NCBI GenBank assembly: GCA_029532625.1
Contig: JARFXM010000004.1
Span: 3,782,001-3,846,000 of the forward strand
Length of the DNA: 64,000 nucleotides
Direction: 5' to 3'
Source: Lomentospora prolificans
Lineage: Eukaryota > Ascomycota > Sordariomycetes > Microascales > Microascaceae
Shown: positions 23,801-34,872 of the stretch, in pieces
How the letters are laid out: each line of letters begins with the position of its first letter
Numbering within the stretch: position 1 is the stretch's first letter
Program-made: the position numbers and the translations under genes
Notes under the pieces: model-generated
The model's input: the letters and a program-made list of their open reading frames with translations, nothing else
The model's database searches: none
What the model was told of the DNA's origin: nothing

Positions 23801-25508
23801 AGCGGCCCGAGTGGGGCCATCGGCCTGCTGGATCAGCTCTACCAACGCATCCCGATGCTTGGGCCATGTGGTGGGAGAAACAAAACTCTCGGGATTCGAG
23901 ATCATGAGCGAGGTTAGAAGCGAGGTGATCAGCGAAGAGAGCTGAATTAAAAGGTCACGGTCGGGGTCAGACTGGACCTGGCTGGTCATTAGTATCGAGT
24001 AATACGTAGTTAGGATAGAACAGGCGCGAGTTGCTTACCGCAGTGAGATGGTTGAGCAGCGAGGCTACCAAACGGCGGCCAGTTTTTCTCAGCCTCAATA
24101 GATCTTTCCAATAGAGCTGCAGAATAAGAATCCACATAGGGAGTTTGGACTGAGGGGTGCTTTCCAGCCCTGAAAGGAGCCACTCCATGTAGTGATCACG
24201 ATCCAGGAGTTGCTCAGTATAGAGATTGGTGGCAAGCCGAATGCTAGACAGGTAAGATTAGTGGACAAGGTCCGTAGAAGGGGGTTTTGCGGATGGAGAC
24301 GAAACGTACGCGTATGTCACCTTTGACTTCCAGTCAGGCATTTCAAAGGATGAAAATACCGTCTCCACAAACTGCTCAACAAAAACAGTCCAGTCCCTTA
24401 TCCATTTGGTCTCTCCACCCATAAAGGTCTGGTTAACGCCTTTCCTCCGGAAAGCTCTCAAGTCGTTAGCACCAACGCATTTTGCCAGCCATACAGCTCT
24501 CTCCGTTGGGACATTTTTATTCAAACAGTGTTCGAGAAGGACTTTGCCCCGAATGCCATGTGGAATAGTCCGGCTAAGCCGTCTCAAGGAAGTTGCTGGG
24601 TTAGCCAAATCCTTGAGCCACATCTCCCTCTTTGTATCGGTAAGGGTTACCCGAGGAGGCGGTTTGAACGTGGACGGGGCAGTTATCTGGCCGCTGTGTC
24701 GCCTTTGGGCTAGGACGCCGAGAAACACGCTCGACAGTGCGTTGAGACAGTTCTTCTGCTTCAGCAGTGGAAAGAGGGCGGGTTTAGCTGTCGCCGCTTC
24801 GGCTTGATTTGGAGGCGCCTTGTGAAAGTAGCCACTCCGGATGACGGTCTCGGAAAATTGATCTTCGGGATGGTCACCACTCCACGGGAAAAAGTCTGCG
24901 TAACCAGAGTTGGATACACGCGGAAGCTCAGACGACGTGCGAGTTGCATCGAGCTTCACTTGCCTGTAGCGAGGCGCCTCTTGCGGATACTCGACTGTAT
25001 ACGGTTTCGGCCTGTTGTCTTTATTCGCAGCGGCAGGAGTAGGCGCAGGCGCAGGCGCAGGGCGAGACTTGGGCACGGCTCGGGAAAATCTAGCTCGTCG
25101 TTTCGGCATAGGTAATTGTGTGTTGTCGGGTTCTAAGTAGCCGGGTCTAATGGAACCACTCGGGCTTGGGTGGACGGTATCGGAGGATTCGTTCATAGGG
25201 GTTATTCGTGACTGTATAGGTTGGGGGGATTCGTATGTGGTCGGCTCGGCCATGATGGCATCGGTCGACAACTCTAATTTTAAACGGGAGCCACCTCGTC
25301 GAGGGGCGGTGTTATATCGATTCTGCGCGACATCGTTCGAGTCGTAGGACGAGTCCATGGAGGATTCTTTCCGGATCGGCGATGGGGGCAGATACTGCTG
25401 CGATAATGTACGTTGGTGGGAAGGAAGCTGGCCAGGTAAGCCCGGGCTACTCAGCGTGCGCTGAGGCGGCCGGGGCGGCTGGGCGCCCATGGATGTACGA
25501 GACGTCAT
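20810..25508 (-). CDS. SRB8: Mediator subunit 12 (Srb8), CDK8 kinase module
   Basis: Three exons: 25508-24310, 24243-24039 and 23977-20810, 1523 aa. Introns are 24244-24309 (gtacgt..ctag) and 23978-24038 (gtaagc..ccag). Med12 links CDK8-cyclin C to Mediator, activates the kinase and restrains RNA polymerase II recruitment. The Med12 signature is at about 285-350 (LTDTKREMWLKDLANPAT), followed by GIRGKVLLEHCLNKNVPTERAVWLAKC in two blocks and the region DWKSKVTYAIRLATNLYTEQLL that spans the first junction. The N-terminal 200 residues are Pro/Ser-rich with a PAPAPAPTP run. The long third exon is mostly alpha-helical without further named motifs and ends LSLTLFEAIKLR, as in fungal relatives. I chose MTSRTSMGAQ at 25508 over an upstream in-frame ATG (25619) because the extra 37 codons look like leader. 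The second junction uses the in-frame ccag|gtc; an AG 4 nt earlier would break the frame. Confidence 0.92.
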
Positions 25509-28500
25509 GGTCGAAAAGGGGCCGGCGTCGCCATGCCGCGAGATCGAAAATAGAGATGGGATCAAAAGCAGAGATGAGAATGGTCGCTCGTGCGAAGCGA
25601 CGGGAGGTTGGCCTCCCAATACTAGGGGGGTAGGCGCTGGGAGGCGTCAGGGCAGATATACAGAGATTCCCTTCGAGCTGGAGACGAGGCGCAAGTCGTA
25701 AGGGGATGAGTAGGAGCTGACTCGGCGGTGGCAGCTACAGAAGCAAAAAGGCGTCCAAAATTGATGCGCATCCACAAGATTATACCGTGATGACGGTTCG
25801 GATATGGCTTGATTAGGCGCGGCGAGGATATGCTTCTAGCGGACACGTTAAGTGGCAGGGTGTGACAATTGAAGGGCCAAAGAGTAGCAGGACGCGAGAA
25901 ATGATCGAACAAGCAGCGTTGCACAACGCTGGAAAAGCGACTGAGCCAGGATAGTTGAGGATATATTGAGGGAGTACGAGACGTTCGCAGCCGGACAGGG
26001 ATGACAAACAAAGGAGGTACGGATTAGATTCGCAGGAGGGAGTCGGCCAACCAGATGTTCTCTACCTAGAAGGGAGAGTAAAAGAATGACACGGACAGGA
26101 AGGAGGCGCAGAAAAAAAAATAGGAAAGAGAGGAGAATATCGTGATAGCGGTCAGACCAAGGCGTTTGTTGGAGATGACCTCTCGTTTCTTTGGGTCGGA
26201 ATGAAGGGGAGTCGTCGAGATCTGCGGGTTTAGTTTCGTCCTGGACGGAGCAGCGCAGGTATGGAAGGTCACTAAAACTACCAGTACAGGGTCAAGGTCA
26301 CCCGGGGGAGGTGGGCGAGAATACGGTACCCGGTGACAGGCGGGTCTTTTCCAGGATTGGGCGTTGGGCTCTCACACAGTTCGGCAGACGGAATCAATTT
26401 AGTGCAGGACGGAATACCTCCTGGGGAGGGGAGACTTGCCAGCAGCACGAAACCGGCAAGACAAGACCACAGTGGGATACAAGAGCCCTTGTTCTTGTTG
26501 GCACATTCAATGGATACCTCTACGGATAGATCAATGGCAATTACGCTGGCTGTTCAGCCGACGACGTTTTGGGGGTTTATTGTGGGTACTTCCATTGTCT
26601 TGGCTGGGGAGGGGCGTGGCTGTGGCGGCGTGGGCGGCGAAGTGATAAAATCCCAAAAGCGTGAGAGAGAGCGCTCGGCGTGGAGCTAGCCAGTAACAGA
26701 CAGATGTTGTCTACGGACTAGGGCCAGCCAGACCAGTCAGCCGAGGAACTGGGTTACGGTTAGTGTTGCCTTGCTGGAGAGGACTGACTACTCTGTAGAC
26801 CTTCCCGCACACCAAGACCACGCATTCAGACTTTGCATAATGCTGACTAGTACTCAAACAGAAGCAGAAGGTGTAGTCTGGTATTACCGACACGCTCGCT
26901 CGTCCGAGATCAATCGATGTATTGCCTTGCACCCCCTTTCGCACCGAGATCCATTGTTAGATTAGGCCCCATCCAGTTGGATCATGGCCTGGCTAACCCC
27001 ATACTACCTGTGGTAGCCAAAAGAGCACCACACAGCTGGCACCCACTCGGCGTCCGACAACTCTTGTGCGCACATCGACTCTCCAAGAGGTTATGCATAG
27101 TCCTACTGCGTAAATCAGCCCTTTCCGCAGCCTCCGCTGTGCTCGTGCTCAGGCAACTTCCCTCTCCGTACACCCTCACTCTCGCCCGCTCGCCAGCATT
27201 ACTGCTTTAGTTTGCGCTACTTCCTCGTGCCCCACACCCTCCGGGAAGGCCTACGGATACATCTCTTATCAGGTTACTGTTACTTGAACAGGACGCACTC
27301 CGTATTAGCTTGTGCTTGTTCTATCCATGCATCCCCTCCCGCTTTTAGGGGTCGCTCGTCCCGAAAAGCCGCAGTCCTCGAGCACCACACACATTGCCCA
27401 TGGCAATGGATCAATTGATCCCTGCACCCGTTCCTCAGCACCCACCCACCTGTTCCTCAGCCATTCGCTCTCCTGCCCTGCCAGGTATCCAGACCGTTGC
27501 CCGGTTTGGTCTTTCCGACCGCACCGGCTCATCTCCTCTATTAACGGTGCTCCGGGGTCTTTGATCTCTTCAACGATAAGTTTATATCATCAACAACACT
27601 CCCCCGTCGCAAATTGTTTGTGCTCTTTAAACTCACCGATGCGCAATTATCCAGCGCAACGAGCCACAATTGAATTTCGGTGGAAAGCTGCGTAGCCAGC
27701 GAGAGCCACCAGATCTCTGTCGCCCACCTATCCCGAAGCGCCCTGATCCAATCTCGCCACTAGAGTCGTAGACACCAATGATCGTCTGACTTACTTGAGC
27801 TTGAGAGGCTCGAATAGTCGTCCCCCTCACTAGGGTTTCTATTCGCCTTAGGCAAATTCTATTTGCAACGGTTCGCCCAACCCCATGCTTTGACACTAAA
27901 TGCCGGACACTCCGCAAACCCCGGGTCGGATCAGCGACTATGCCCAGCATCCAACAATAGTAATTATGTTTCCCATATTGTGCCTGCCCTGCTTTTAAGC
28001 CAGCGACGGCATTATCCGCGATACCTAGTCATTTGTTTTCCATTGCGCGTACATATTAAAACACGCTCCCGGTGCAGTCCTATACTGTACGTAGGGAGAG
28101 ACGAGGGGATGTTGGCTTTCCGAGAATCCATGTGCTCCTGAGTTCGAACCATTCTCGGCTGAAAGTGGCTGCCCTCCACTCCCGCGCGGGTTTTTTAGGC
28201 AAGCCAGGCGGTGAGCGCGGACTTATTCACGAGATGAGATGACGACACGCGATCATCCACATTCGTCTCTCCACGGTTGCATTTACCCCGGTTATCTCAC
28301 CATCGAGCGCTCGCCCAGTAACAACCCCTCCCTGCTCGTCCGCCGAACTCTTTTGATGGCTGCAAGCCTCCGAGGCTCTGGCGGAGCGTTCCAAATCAAC
28401 CATGCCTCGCCTCTGATTGTTCACCAGCGCTCATTTCTTGCTTGCGCTCGCCTCTCCACAACCGAAACTCAGATAACCCAGGATGCAAACATAGCTAAGA

Positions 28501-29260
28501 TGCCCCCAAAAGCCACCTTTGGCGTCCATGGGTGAATAACTTGCGACTTGTGAGCTGGCCATGTTGTACTTGTCGATCGCACAGGCTTGAATGCCGAACA
28601 GATCTCACAGCGCTGGAGTACTTCGTATTGCGTCGCGTGTTTCACCATTTGAAACTATCCAGCCTTTTTCATAGGAAGGAAAAAAGCAATCGCTCGGCTC
28701 CCGTTGTCAAGGTGAAAAGGTGTCGAATTAAATGTCAAGTCATCGGCAACACTCTGCCGGAGGGAGGTATCCATGGATGCGCCCCCCTTCATTGTTGAGG
28801 ATATCTACTAGTATTAACTTGTAAATTGTTGGATCATTTCGACCCGATTATAATTCTCTTCGCTCCGGCATGACACTCATACTATCCGTAGATATTTTCA
28901 ACATAGCGAGACCTTTGCGACCGAATCCTTCAACCGGAAAAAAAAAATATTGACGCCCAAGTATTTCCTACAAGGAGGAGATGGTCGCATCCCAACGAAC
29001 TTGTTCACGCCGTCTTCCATCCACTAGCCCATTTCAGAAATTCAATCCCAAAATTCCGTCGTACCCTAATAGGGGACCAGCCAAGTTGATCCAATAGTTA
29101 TTATACCAAGTGCAGTGGTAATTGAGAGTCTTGGCCGCCACCCCCTTCTTGCTTATGTAATACGCGAGGTATCAGGTTCCTTGACCCTATCGCAACCTCA
29201 CCAACGACGCCAGATCAGTTGCTTCGATCATCATTCATCAGCATCATCCACATAGACGCA
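25509..29260. other. Intergenic, 3.75 kb between MED12 (leftward) and Asterix (rightward) genes
   Basis: A large divergent promoter region. I checked it for family-like exons on both strands and found none; open frames are short and overlapping. It could hold a non-coding transcript, but nothing in the sequence shows one. Confidence 0.45.
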
Positions 29261-29765
29261 ATGGCCAGCCTAAAGGACATGCGGAGGGTAGACCTCGGTA
29301 AGTTTGCCTTTCTACGCCCGAGCCCGCGAAGTAGCGCCCAACGAATTTGACCCAGTACTAACCACCTCCACCGCGCGCAGTCGTCCCCTATCAGCAACCT
29401 CAGCCCCGACCCGATGAGGTTGAATTCTCCTCTAGTATCGCCTCCACCCTTCCAATGGCGGCGATGATGACGCGAAACCGCTTCGTCGGTTGGGCCTCGT
29501 TCGTCTTCAGCCTTCAGTCGTGGCTCGGCCAGAGCGAACAGACAAGGAGGAACGCCAGCATGCCCGGGTACTTCTCCGCTGGCATGGCCTGTAAGCACAC
29601 CCTCGTCACATCTATTGTGATGCAAGAAATCACATCCTATGTGGAAATTGAGGGCTGGATATGGCTAATTTATGCATACCTTGTATAGTCCTTGCTCTTG
29701 CCGTCGTGTACTTGCCTCTTTTCATGCCTCCCGCTGTCAGGCAGAATGCGCCGCTGACGCCGTGA
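29261..29765 (+). CDS. Asterix (PAT10/WDR83OS, UPF0139) membrane protein
   Basis: Small ER membrane protein of 107 aa from three exons: 29261-29297, 29381-29590 and 29689-29765; introns are 29298-29380 (gtaagt..gcag, branch tactaac) and 29591-29688 (gtaagc..tatag). The family pattern is clear: MASLKDMRRVDLVVPYQ, then STLPMAAMMTRNRFVGWAS, the hydrophobic FVFSLQSWLG, a short polar stretch (EQTRRNASMPGYFSAGMA) and a last helix FLALAVVYLPLFMPP. Asterix with CCDC47 forms the PAT complex, an intramembrane chaperone that protects polar helices during membrane-protein insertion. Because the first exon is 37 nt and the last 77 nt, the gene is easily missed by single-frame scanning. All three exons are needed to restore the conserved N-terminus and last helix. 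Confidence 0.92.
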
Positions 29766-32700
29766 AAACACGCCTTAACAGACAACGGACATCCGGAGCC
29801 TCATAAAGCTTGATATACTACTGAAGGCCCTAGTGCACGTTAATCCGTATTTTCAAACGTTCGGAAATTGTAATATCCATGAGGTCGATCAAGGCTCCCC
29901 CGTGTCATCGCTCGCTCTGACGAACGAGGAGCAATGTGTTAGGGGAGGCTGGATAGGAATGGTGTTTTTGGAGCAATGTAAGATAACCATCGGGTGAATG
30001 AACAATCAAACCAATGTGATCTTAAATAGAAAGTGAAGCTCTTACCTTGTATGAACATTCTCAATCGCACATTGTGTTCCAGCTCCCAGTTCCCAGGTGG
30101 TGCCAGCGCGCAGATAGATACCGCCTCCTAACTTCTACGATGCTTCTCCATTGACCAAGGTCAGCAGCAGGAAACACACAGGTCAGGCCAGCGGCTTCTT
30201 CAATACCATCATTCTCCTGGCTTCGGGAACGGTCTTGATACCCTGCGAAGTACAGATCTCGGCACGGCGTAATCAAACCTAGATCTAACTTTGCCATAGC
30301 ACCAACATGTCTAAGGATGTTAGGTATGTATTTGATTGTTCAATCCGACTACTGAAGAGCTCTTCGTAGCAAACGTTCGCCACCGGTAGGGTCATGGATG
30401 GTCGCGCCACCTTGAACCATATGGTTACCGGGCAAAGGCTAACGAGACTTTCGATAATTTGAATAAGAAAATATTCAGGCCAAGGTGCTTGTTACCTCCG
30501 TAGTCACCCGTCAAAGGGAACAAACCGCTTTCAACAACAACAAGTGGCTTGGCGAGGCCAGAAGCACAAGGGCAAGCCGTGTAAGACGATTGCTCGATTG
30601 AGTTTCGGGCCAGTCAAAGTTGAAGATGTTTCGATGGGCGTCTCCGCTGATACGATCGAGAATATTTAGCATCGTCTCCTCTATATTCTGCAGTGTAGAT
30701 TGCCAAATAAAACATGTTCACCAAACTTTTAGGTAGGGGGGGCCTGCTGTTGATGGTGGCAGGTGGTTCCCCCGGTTTGAATAGGAACCGTAGCGATGCC
30801 TTTGAGAGGATGCATATCTACCACGCTGCAGCCCCTGCGCAGGCAACGGCGTAAGAGGTCATAACCGTGTTGTAACGCGTTGTATCTTGCCACTTCTTTA
30901 TGGGAATTGATCCGCATTTGAAGCTACCACGAGTGTACGTGGAGAAAGACATCGACTTCTCATAACAGTTTAAGTGATTCACTCATATCATTGGATGAAA
31001 TCAAGTGATAAAGAGACGCCATCTGCTCTTTCCCCATCGAAGCAAACTAGATGCTGCCCAGAACCCGCTAGAGCTATCCGGGCCGGGCGGTGGTAGGTAA
31101 TCTTTGCAACGATTTGATCTTGAGAGTTGCGTCATCTAAAGTGAGCTTCATATATGGCTAGACCAGCGATGGGAAAGACAGTTAATACGCTCTCATAGTG
31201 GTGGGCTTGAGAGCTGGATCTGAAGCTTCTCTACGTGCCCGTTGACAAGAGGAATAAACGAGGAGGTATCTGCAAGACTAAGAAATCCTTCCCAAGACTT
31301 GACATTGGAAAAGAAAGTTCCATTGATTTCTGCTCTTAAACGAATTTTTCGTAAGGGCGAAGGAAAAGGGGTGGATGTATCCAAAGGCTATATCCGTAGT
31401 TTATATCCAAGGACTGGCCGTCCTTAGGGGGAGGCTCCTTAGTGGGACGTGCTACGTGTAGAGATTCAAAAGGCGTTGTTGGCCAACTGAGGGGATCACA
31501 TCGAGAACCGAGTCCAGGACACCGGAACACAAGGATGCTGCAAGGATAACGAAGCCTTGAAGAGATCGAAACTTCTGTTCGCGCCATCTTTTAGAACCGC
31601 GCGCTCACTTTAGCGGCATGTTAACCAGGCGCCTAGAGAGGTCATGCTGAAAAAGGCCAAATTATTGGAGGATAGGGAGAGGCCAAGCTCCATGAGTCGC
31701 CGCTATGGCAGTGTTGTTGGAAAGAGTGGGAAGAGGTAGCCGTCCGAAAATAGTACGGCAAGGCGGGTGGAGCAAGAGCTTGCGCCCGACCCGACGGGGT
31801 TTCCAAGAAGGATTTAGCAGAGCCTGGGGATGTCTTATTAGTGGGAATAACTTCCAATTCAACCCCACCGAAACCTGGTACGTGTAGATAGCACCATGAC
31901 TGAGCGCGATGGCACCATGACCCGAGGCCATAAATCGTGGGAATGGCATGGCATCGGTCATGGTGCATCCATCTCATGGTCCAGGTCGTCGGCATGGCTT
32001 TGTTTTCAGTTGTCGTCAGGTGGTCGCAGCTGGGATGTTCCGCTTTGTTTTTTGGTGGGGGAAGAAAACATGAAAACTTGCTACCTGGCGTTCTCCGACA
32101 GGCACGACTGGGATTCTCCGACACTTGGACGCTTCACAATTGGCTAGTGCGGCAGGCGCTACCGAGGTGGCCAAAGGCCAGCTCAAGTGATGAGCTTAAC
32201 ACAACATTCTCCCTCCAACGTCTCTGATGGAGATGTCGCAAATTGGCGGACATTGGCGTCTATTTCGGTGAATATTGTCTTTCTTCTTATGAGAGGAAAC
32301 TGTACGAGGCATTCATCGGCGCCTTTACAAGTATTTTCCACAGATCGCTGCTGGCTGGTGTCAGATCAGCATGTGCGCTTATTTTGTAAGGCTGTCAGCC
32401 ACTCGCAGTGATGTTTCGTTTCAATCCTGAAACACCAATGCTGTGACATTGTAACAGGTGGGATCTGGGCCCTCCCCCGACCTCTCACCCCTTTCCTCCC
32501 TGGCTCTCCCGTGATTCTCTTTACTTCCTCTTCTCCCCTTTCTCATGTTTTCTGTGTGTTTGGATCATTCTTTCGGCATCAACTAATTCAGCATTCCTTT
32601 TGTCGTTCACTTTCGCCCAGCTGGTCTGACAACTACGTTCGTCCGAGTTTCCTTCTTTTGCTTGTTTGTTTGCGTCCGGCGCTGTTTCCGCATTTCCTCG

Positions 32701-32796
32701 CAGTTACCACGAGCGTAACAAGGACAAGCTTTCTCCGAATCCGTCGTCTCCCTGATCATATTTGCCCAATAGCGCCATCTATCCCAGGTCGTCAAA
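29766..32796. other. Intergenic, 3.0 kb; possible gene relic on minus strand
   Basis: No intact gene. The part 30061-31590 has short protein-like minus-strand segments (listed separately). An 11-bp inverted repeat GCACCATGACC/GGTCATGGTGC lies near 31911-31967. The last 300 bp are T/C-rich and form the leader of the small secreted-protein gene. Confidence 0.4.
30061..31587 (-). pseudogene. Possible degraded coding region, family not recognised
   Basis: On the minus strand, several short open segments in different frames read like globular protein, for example NVKSWEGFLSLADTSSFIPL near 31300, ILDRISGDAHRNIFNFDWPE near 30640 and LITPCRDLYFAGYQ near 30270, separated by stops and frame changes. 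No set of consensus splice sites joined them into one frame. This could be a decayed gene, or chance. I could not match any family. Confidence 0.18.
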
Positions 32797-33061
32797 ATGA
32801 AGATTACTACGCTCGCCACTCTCGCGGTCACCCTCTGCACATCGTTCGCCAGCGCCGGCATGGTTCTTATCCCCGTCTTCCCCGACCAGACGGTGCAGAA
32901 GCAGTCCGGAGACTGTCCCTACGGTGTTGTAACCCCCATCGGCTGCGCGTGAGTATCTCCAGTTTCCTAGGGGGCATAGACCGGATGAAGACCGTCGAGC
33001 ACGAGCATATGTGTATACTAAACCTCCTCCCATTAGTCCCGGCAGGCCTGCTCTCAACTAA
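32797..33061 (+). CDS. Putative small secreted protein, 58 aa
   Basis: Two exons, 32797-32948 and 33037-33061, with a GT..AG intron of 88 bp (gtgagt..cattag, branch-like tactaaac) give 58 aa ending APGRPALN. The N-terminus is a textbook signal peptide: MKIT, hydrophobic TLATLAVTLCTSFASA, then a likely cleavage after Ala-Ser-Ala. The mature part is only ~38 residues with two cysteines (DCPYG and IGCAPG) that could form one disulfide. The ATG has good context (tcaaaatga). No family is recognised. The second exon is very short, so the 3' end is the least certain part; without splicing the frame stops at once after IGCA. It is convergent with the GH17 gene 0.7 kb away. It could be a small extracellular or effector-like protein; this is inference from size and signal only. 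Confidence 0.5.
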
Positions 33062-33757
33062 AGCCGGCACGTACGAAATGAAGGCGAGGTTGATTTAGAT
33101 TCGGGCTGGGGCCCCGGATTCCTCGGGACAAGGGCAACGCATCAGCACCATCCGGGCACCCTTCTCGATTTTTGATTGCGATTTGGCTAGACACAACGGC
33201 GTCTGTATTACAAAGCATGTTTTGCCAGCTCACCCAGTGAAGCCATGGAAGCAGGGACTTGGATTTTAGCGGTCCGTCGAAGAGTTGGGGTATGACATGA
33301 GCGGAGCCGGCTTGGAACCGGCGGAGGGACGAACATTCGATTCTTTGATACCTTATACATATTTTATACACACTGAATATAGCGTTTGTGAACGACATCC
33401 GAACCTCACCACTTCCCTTGGTAGTATCCTAAATATATTCTCCCGCAGTCTATGTCGAGTCCCTGTCAAAAAAAATCTACATCCATGGCCTAAGCTCGGT
33501 GTTCGCCTCAAGCTACATATATCGTATGCCCTAATGACGACGATGGATATGCGCGAGAGCTTTTAGGGTTTTGTCAAAGCATTGGGGAAATAGACATCAA
33601 ATACGCATGGAGCAAGTTGGAAAGTTTTACCTTCTGAATATGTATACCCCCCGATTACCTAGAAAAACAACCTCTATAGTTGAAACGCCAACCCTACTTG
33701 TTCTTGTCGTCCACAATCATGCTAATACTCGTTCCTAATGGTGGCCCCCATAGCCAT
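33062..33757. other. Intergenic between convergent secreted-protein and GH17 genes
   Basis: AT-rich 3' flanks; nothing gene-like is seen. Confidence 0.6.
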
Positions 33758-34872
33758 TCAGCACTTAAGATTGTACTTCTCCGTGCGGTCGGCATTCATG
33801 GCACCCCAGTGTTTCTCGTCGGCGGCGCTGCCATCGTCACCGATACTGTCTGGCTTCCAAGGCTCATCAAAGGCCTCGAAGAAGAAGACGTTGACGTCGG
33901 TATCCACAAAGCCGCAAACACCCTCGGAGTAGAAACGAGAGGCATTATCGAGGGAGGGGACGGCAGCCCCGTACCGGGTTCCATCGGTAGGCCAACCTAT
34001 TGGGACAGGTGACGTTAGTGTATCTCCTATTGAAATATCATTTTGCGCGACGGGGAGCTTTACCGGTCTCGCCCACCCAGAGCTCAGGGGTCGCATCTCC
34101 GGCGATGGCACGAATATGCCCGAAGGCTTGGTTAATGTCGTCGAAAAAGGTGTTTGTGGCGTTGTTAATATCTTGACCCTGCCAATACGCAAAAGCGTTG
34201 CAGAACCTGAATCGTAACCCGTGTTATTAGTAGCGTCCTCTCGGCACGCCCTCCCCAACAACTTGGACGGCCCTTACAGGATATCGGACACTCCGATAAC
34301 GGGGTCGGCAGTGCCATCTTGATACTTATTCCAGCTATCCGCAGTGCCGACTTTGATATTGGGAGTAGCGGCCTTCACGTCGGAAATCTTCTCGGCGAGC
34401 TGCGCGCCATTGAACTCGCCTCTATAGAGCGTCTCGGAACCCACCGCGATGGCGTAGACCTGCTCCTGGTAATCTGGGCTATATTGGACAATTGCCGCCT
34501 TGTCCGCCTGATACGAGTCCTCCGGGTACGCCCTAGTAGAGGGAAGGACTGTCAAACACTTTGTCCTCGACATTTGGGTCGTTGTCGCGGGTGATTTTCC
34601 ACTTACCAGATGCCCAGAACGACTTGGAACTCCTTACTCTTCGCCGCGGGCAGGATTTCCTGCGCGGTGTTGCACTGGCTGGCTGCGTATACCCTCACAA
34701 TCTTGCTTCCCGACTGCTGGGAGATGGCATCAAAGTCTGCTTCGTAGTCGGCCTGAACCTTGCACTTGCCGTCGGGCTGCTGGGCACCCAGGGCGAATCC
34801 TAGAGTGCCCGCGGCGGAGACGACCGAGGGGGCCGCCGCCATGACGACGCGAATAGCGGCGGAAAAACGCAT
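33758..34872 (-). CDS. Secreted GH17 beta-1,3-glucanase/glucanosyltransferase, Bgl2-type
   Basis: Four exons: 34872-34607, 34532-34278, 34206-34064 and 33996-33758, 300 aa; introns of 67-74 bp all begin gtaa and end in AG. Signal peptide MRFSAAIRVVMAAAPSVVSA. The rest is a single GH17 (beta/alpha)8 domain like yeast Bgl2: LGFALGAQQPDGKC, KIVRVYAASQCNT, the proton-donor motif AVGSETLYR (Glu122), AFAYWQGQ, the nucleophile motif ELWVGETGWPTDGT (Glu220) and FFFEAFDEPWKPD, ending KYNLKC. There is no Ser/Thr-rich tail and no GPI signal, so a soluble cell-wall enzyme is likely. Members cut beta-1,3-glucan and introduce beta-1,6-linked branches or new linkages during wall remodelling. A CCAAT box on the gene strand lies about 80 bp upstream of the ATG (34951-34955). 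Confidence 0.93.

Noticed and set aside
32511..33098. 195-codon open frame on + overlapping the small secreted-protein gene
   Set aside because: Runs through a T/C-rich leader in another frame; its residues look like low-complexity translation of UTR, while the other frame has a clean signal peptide.
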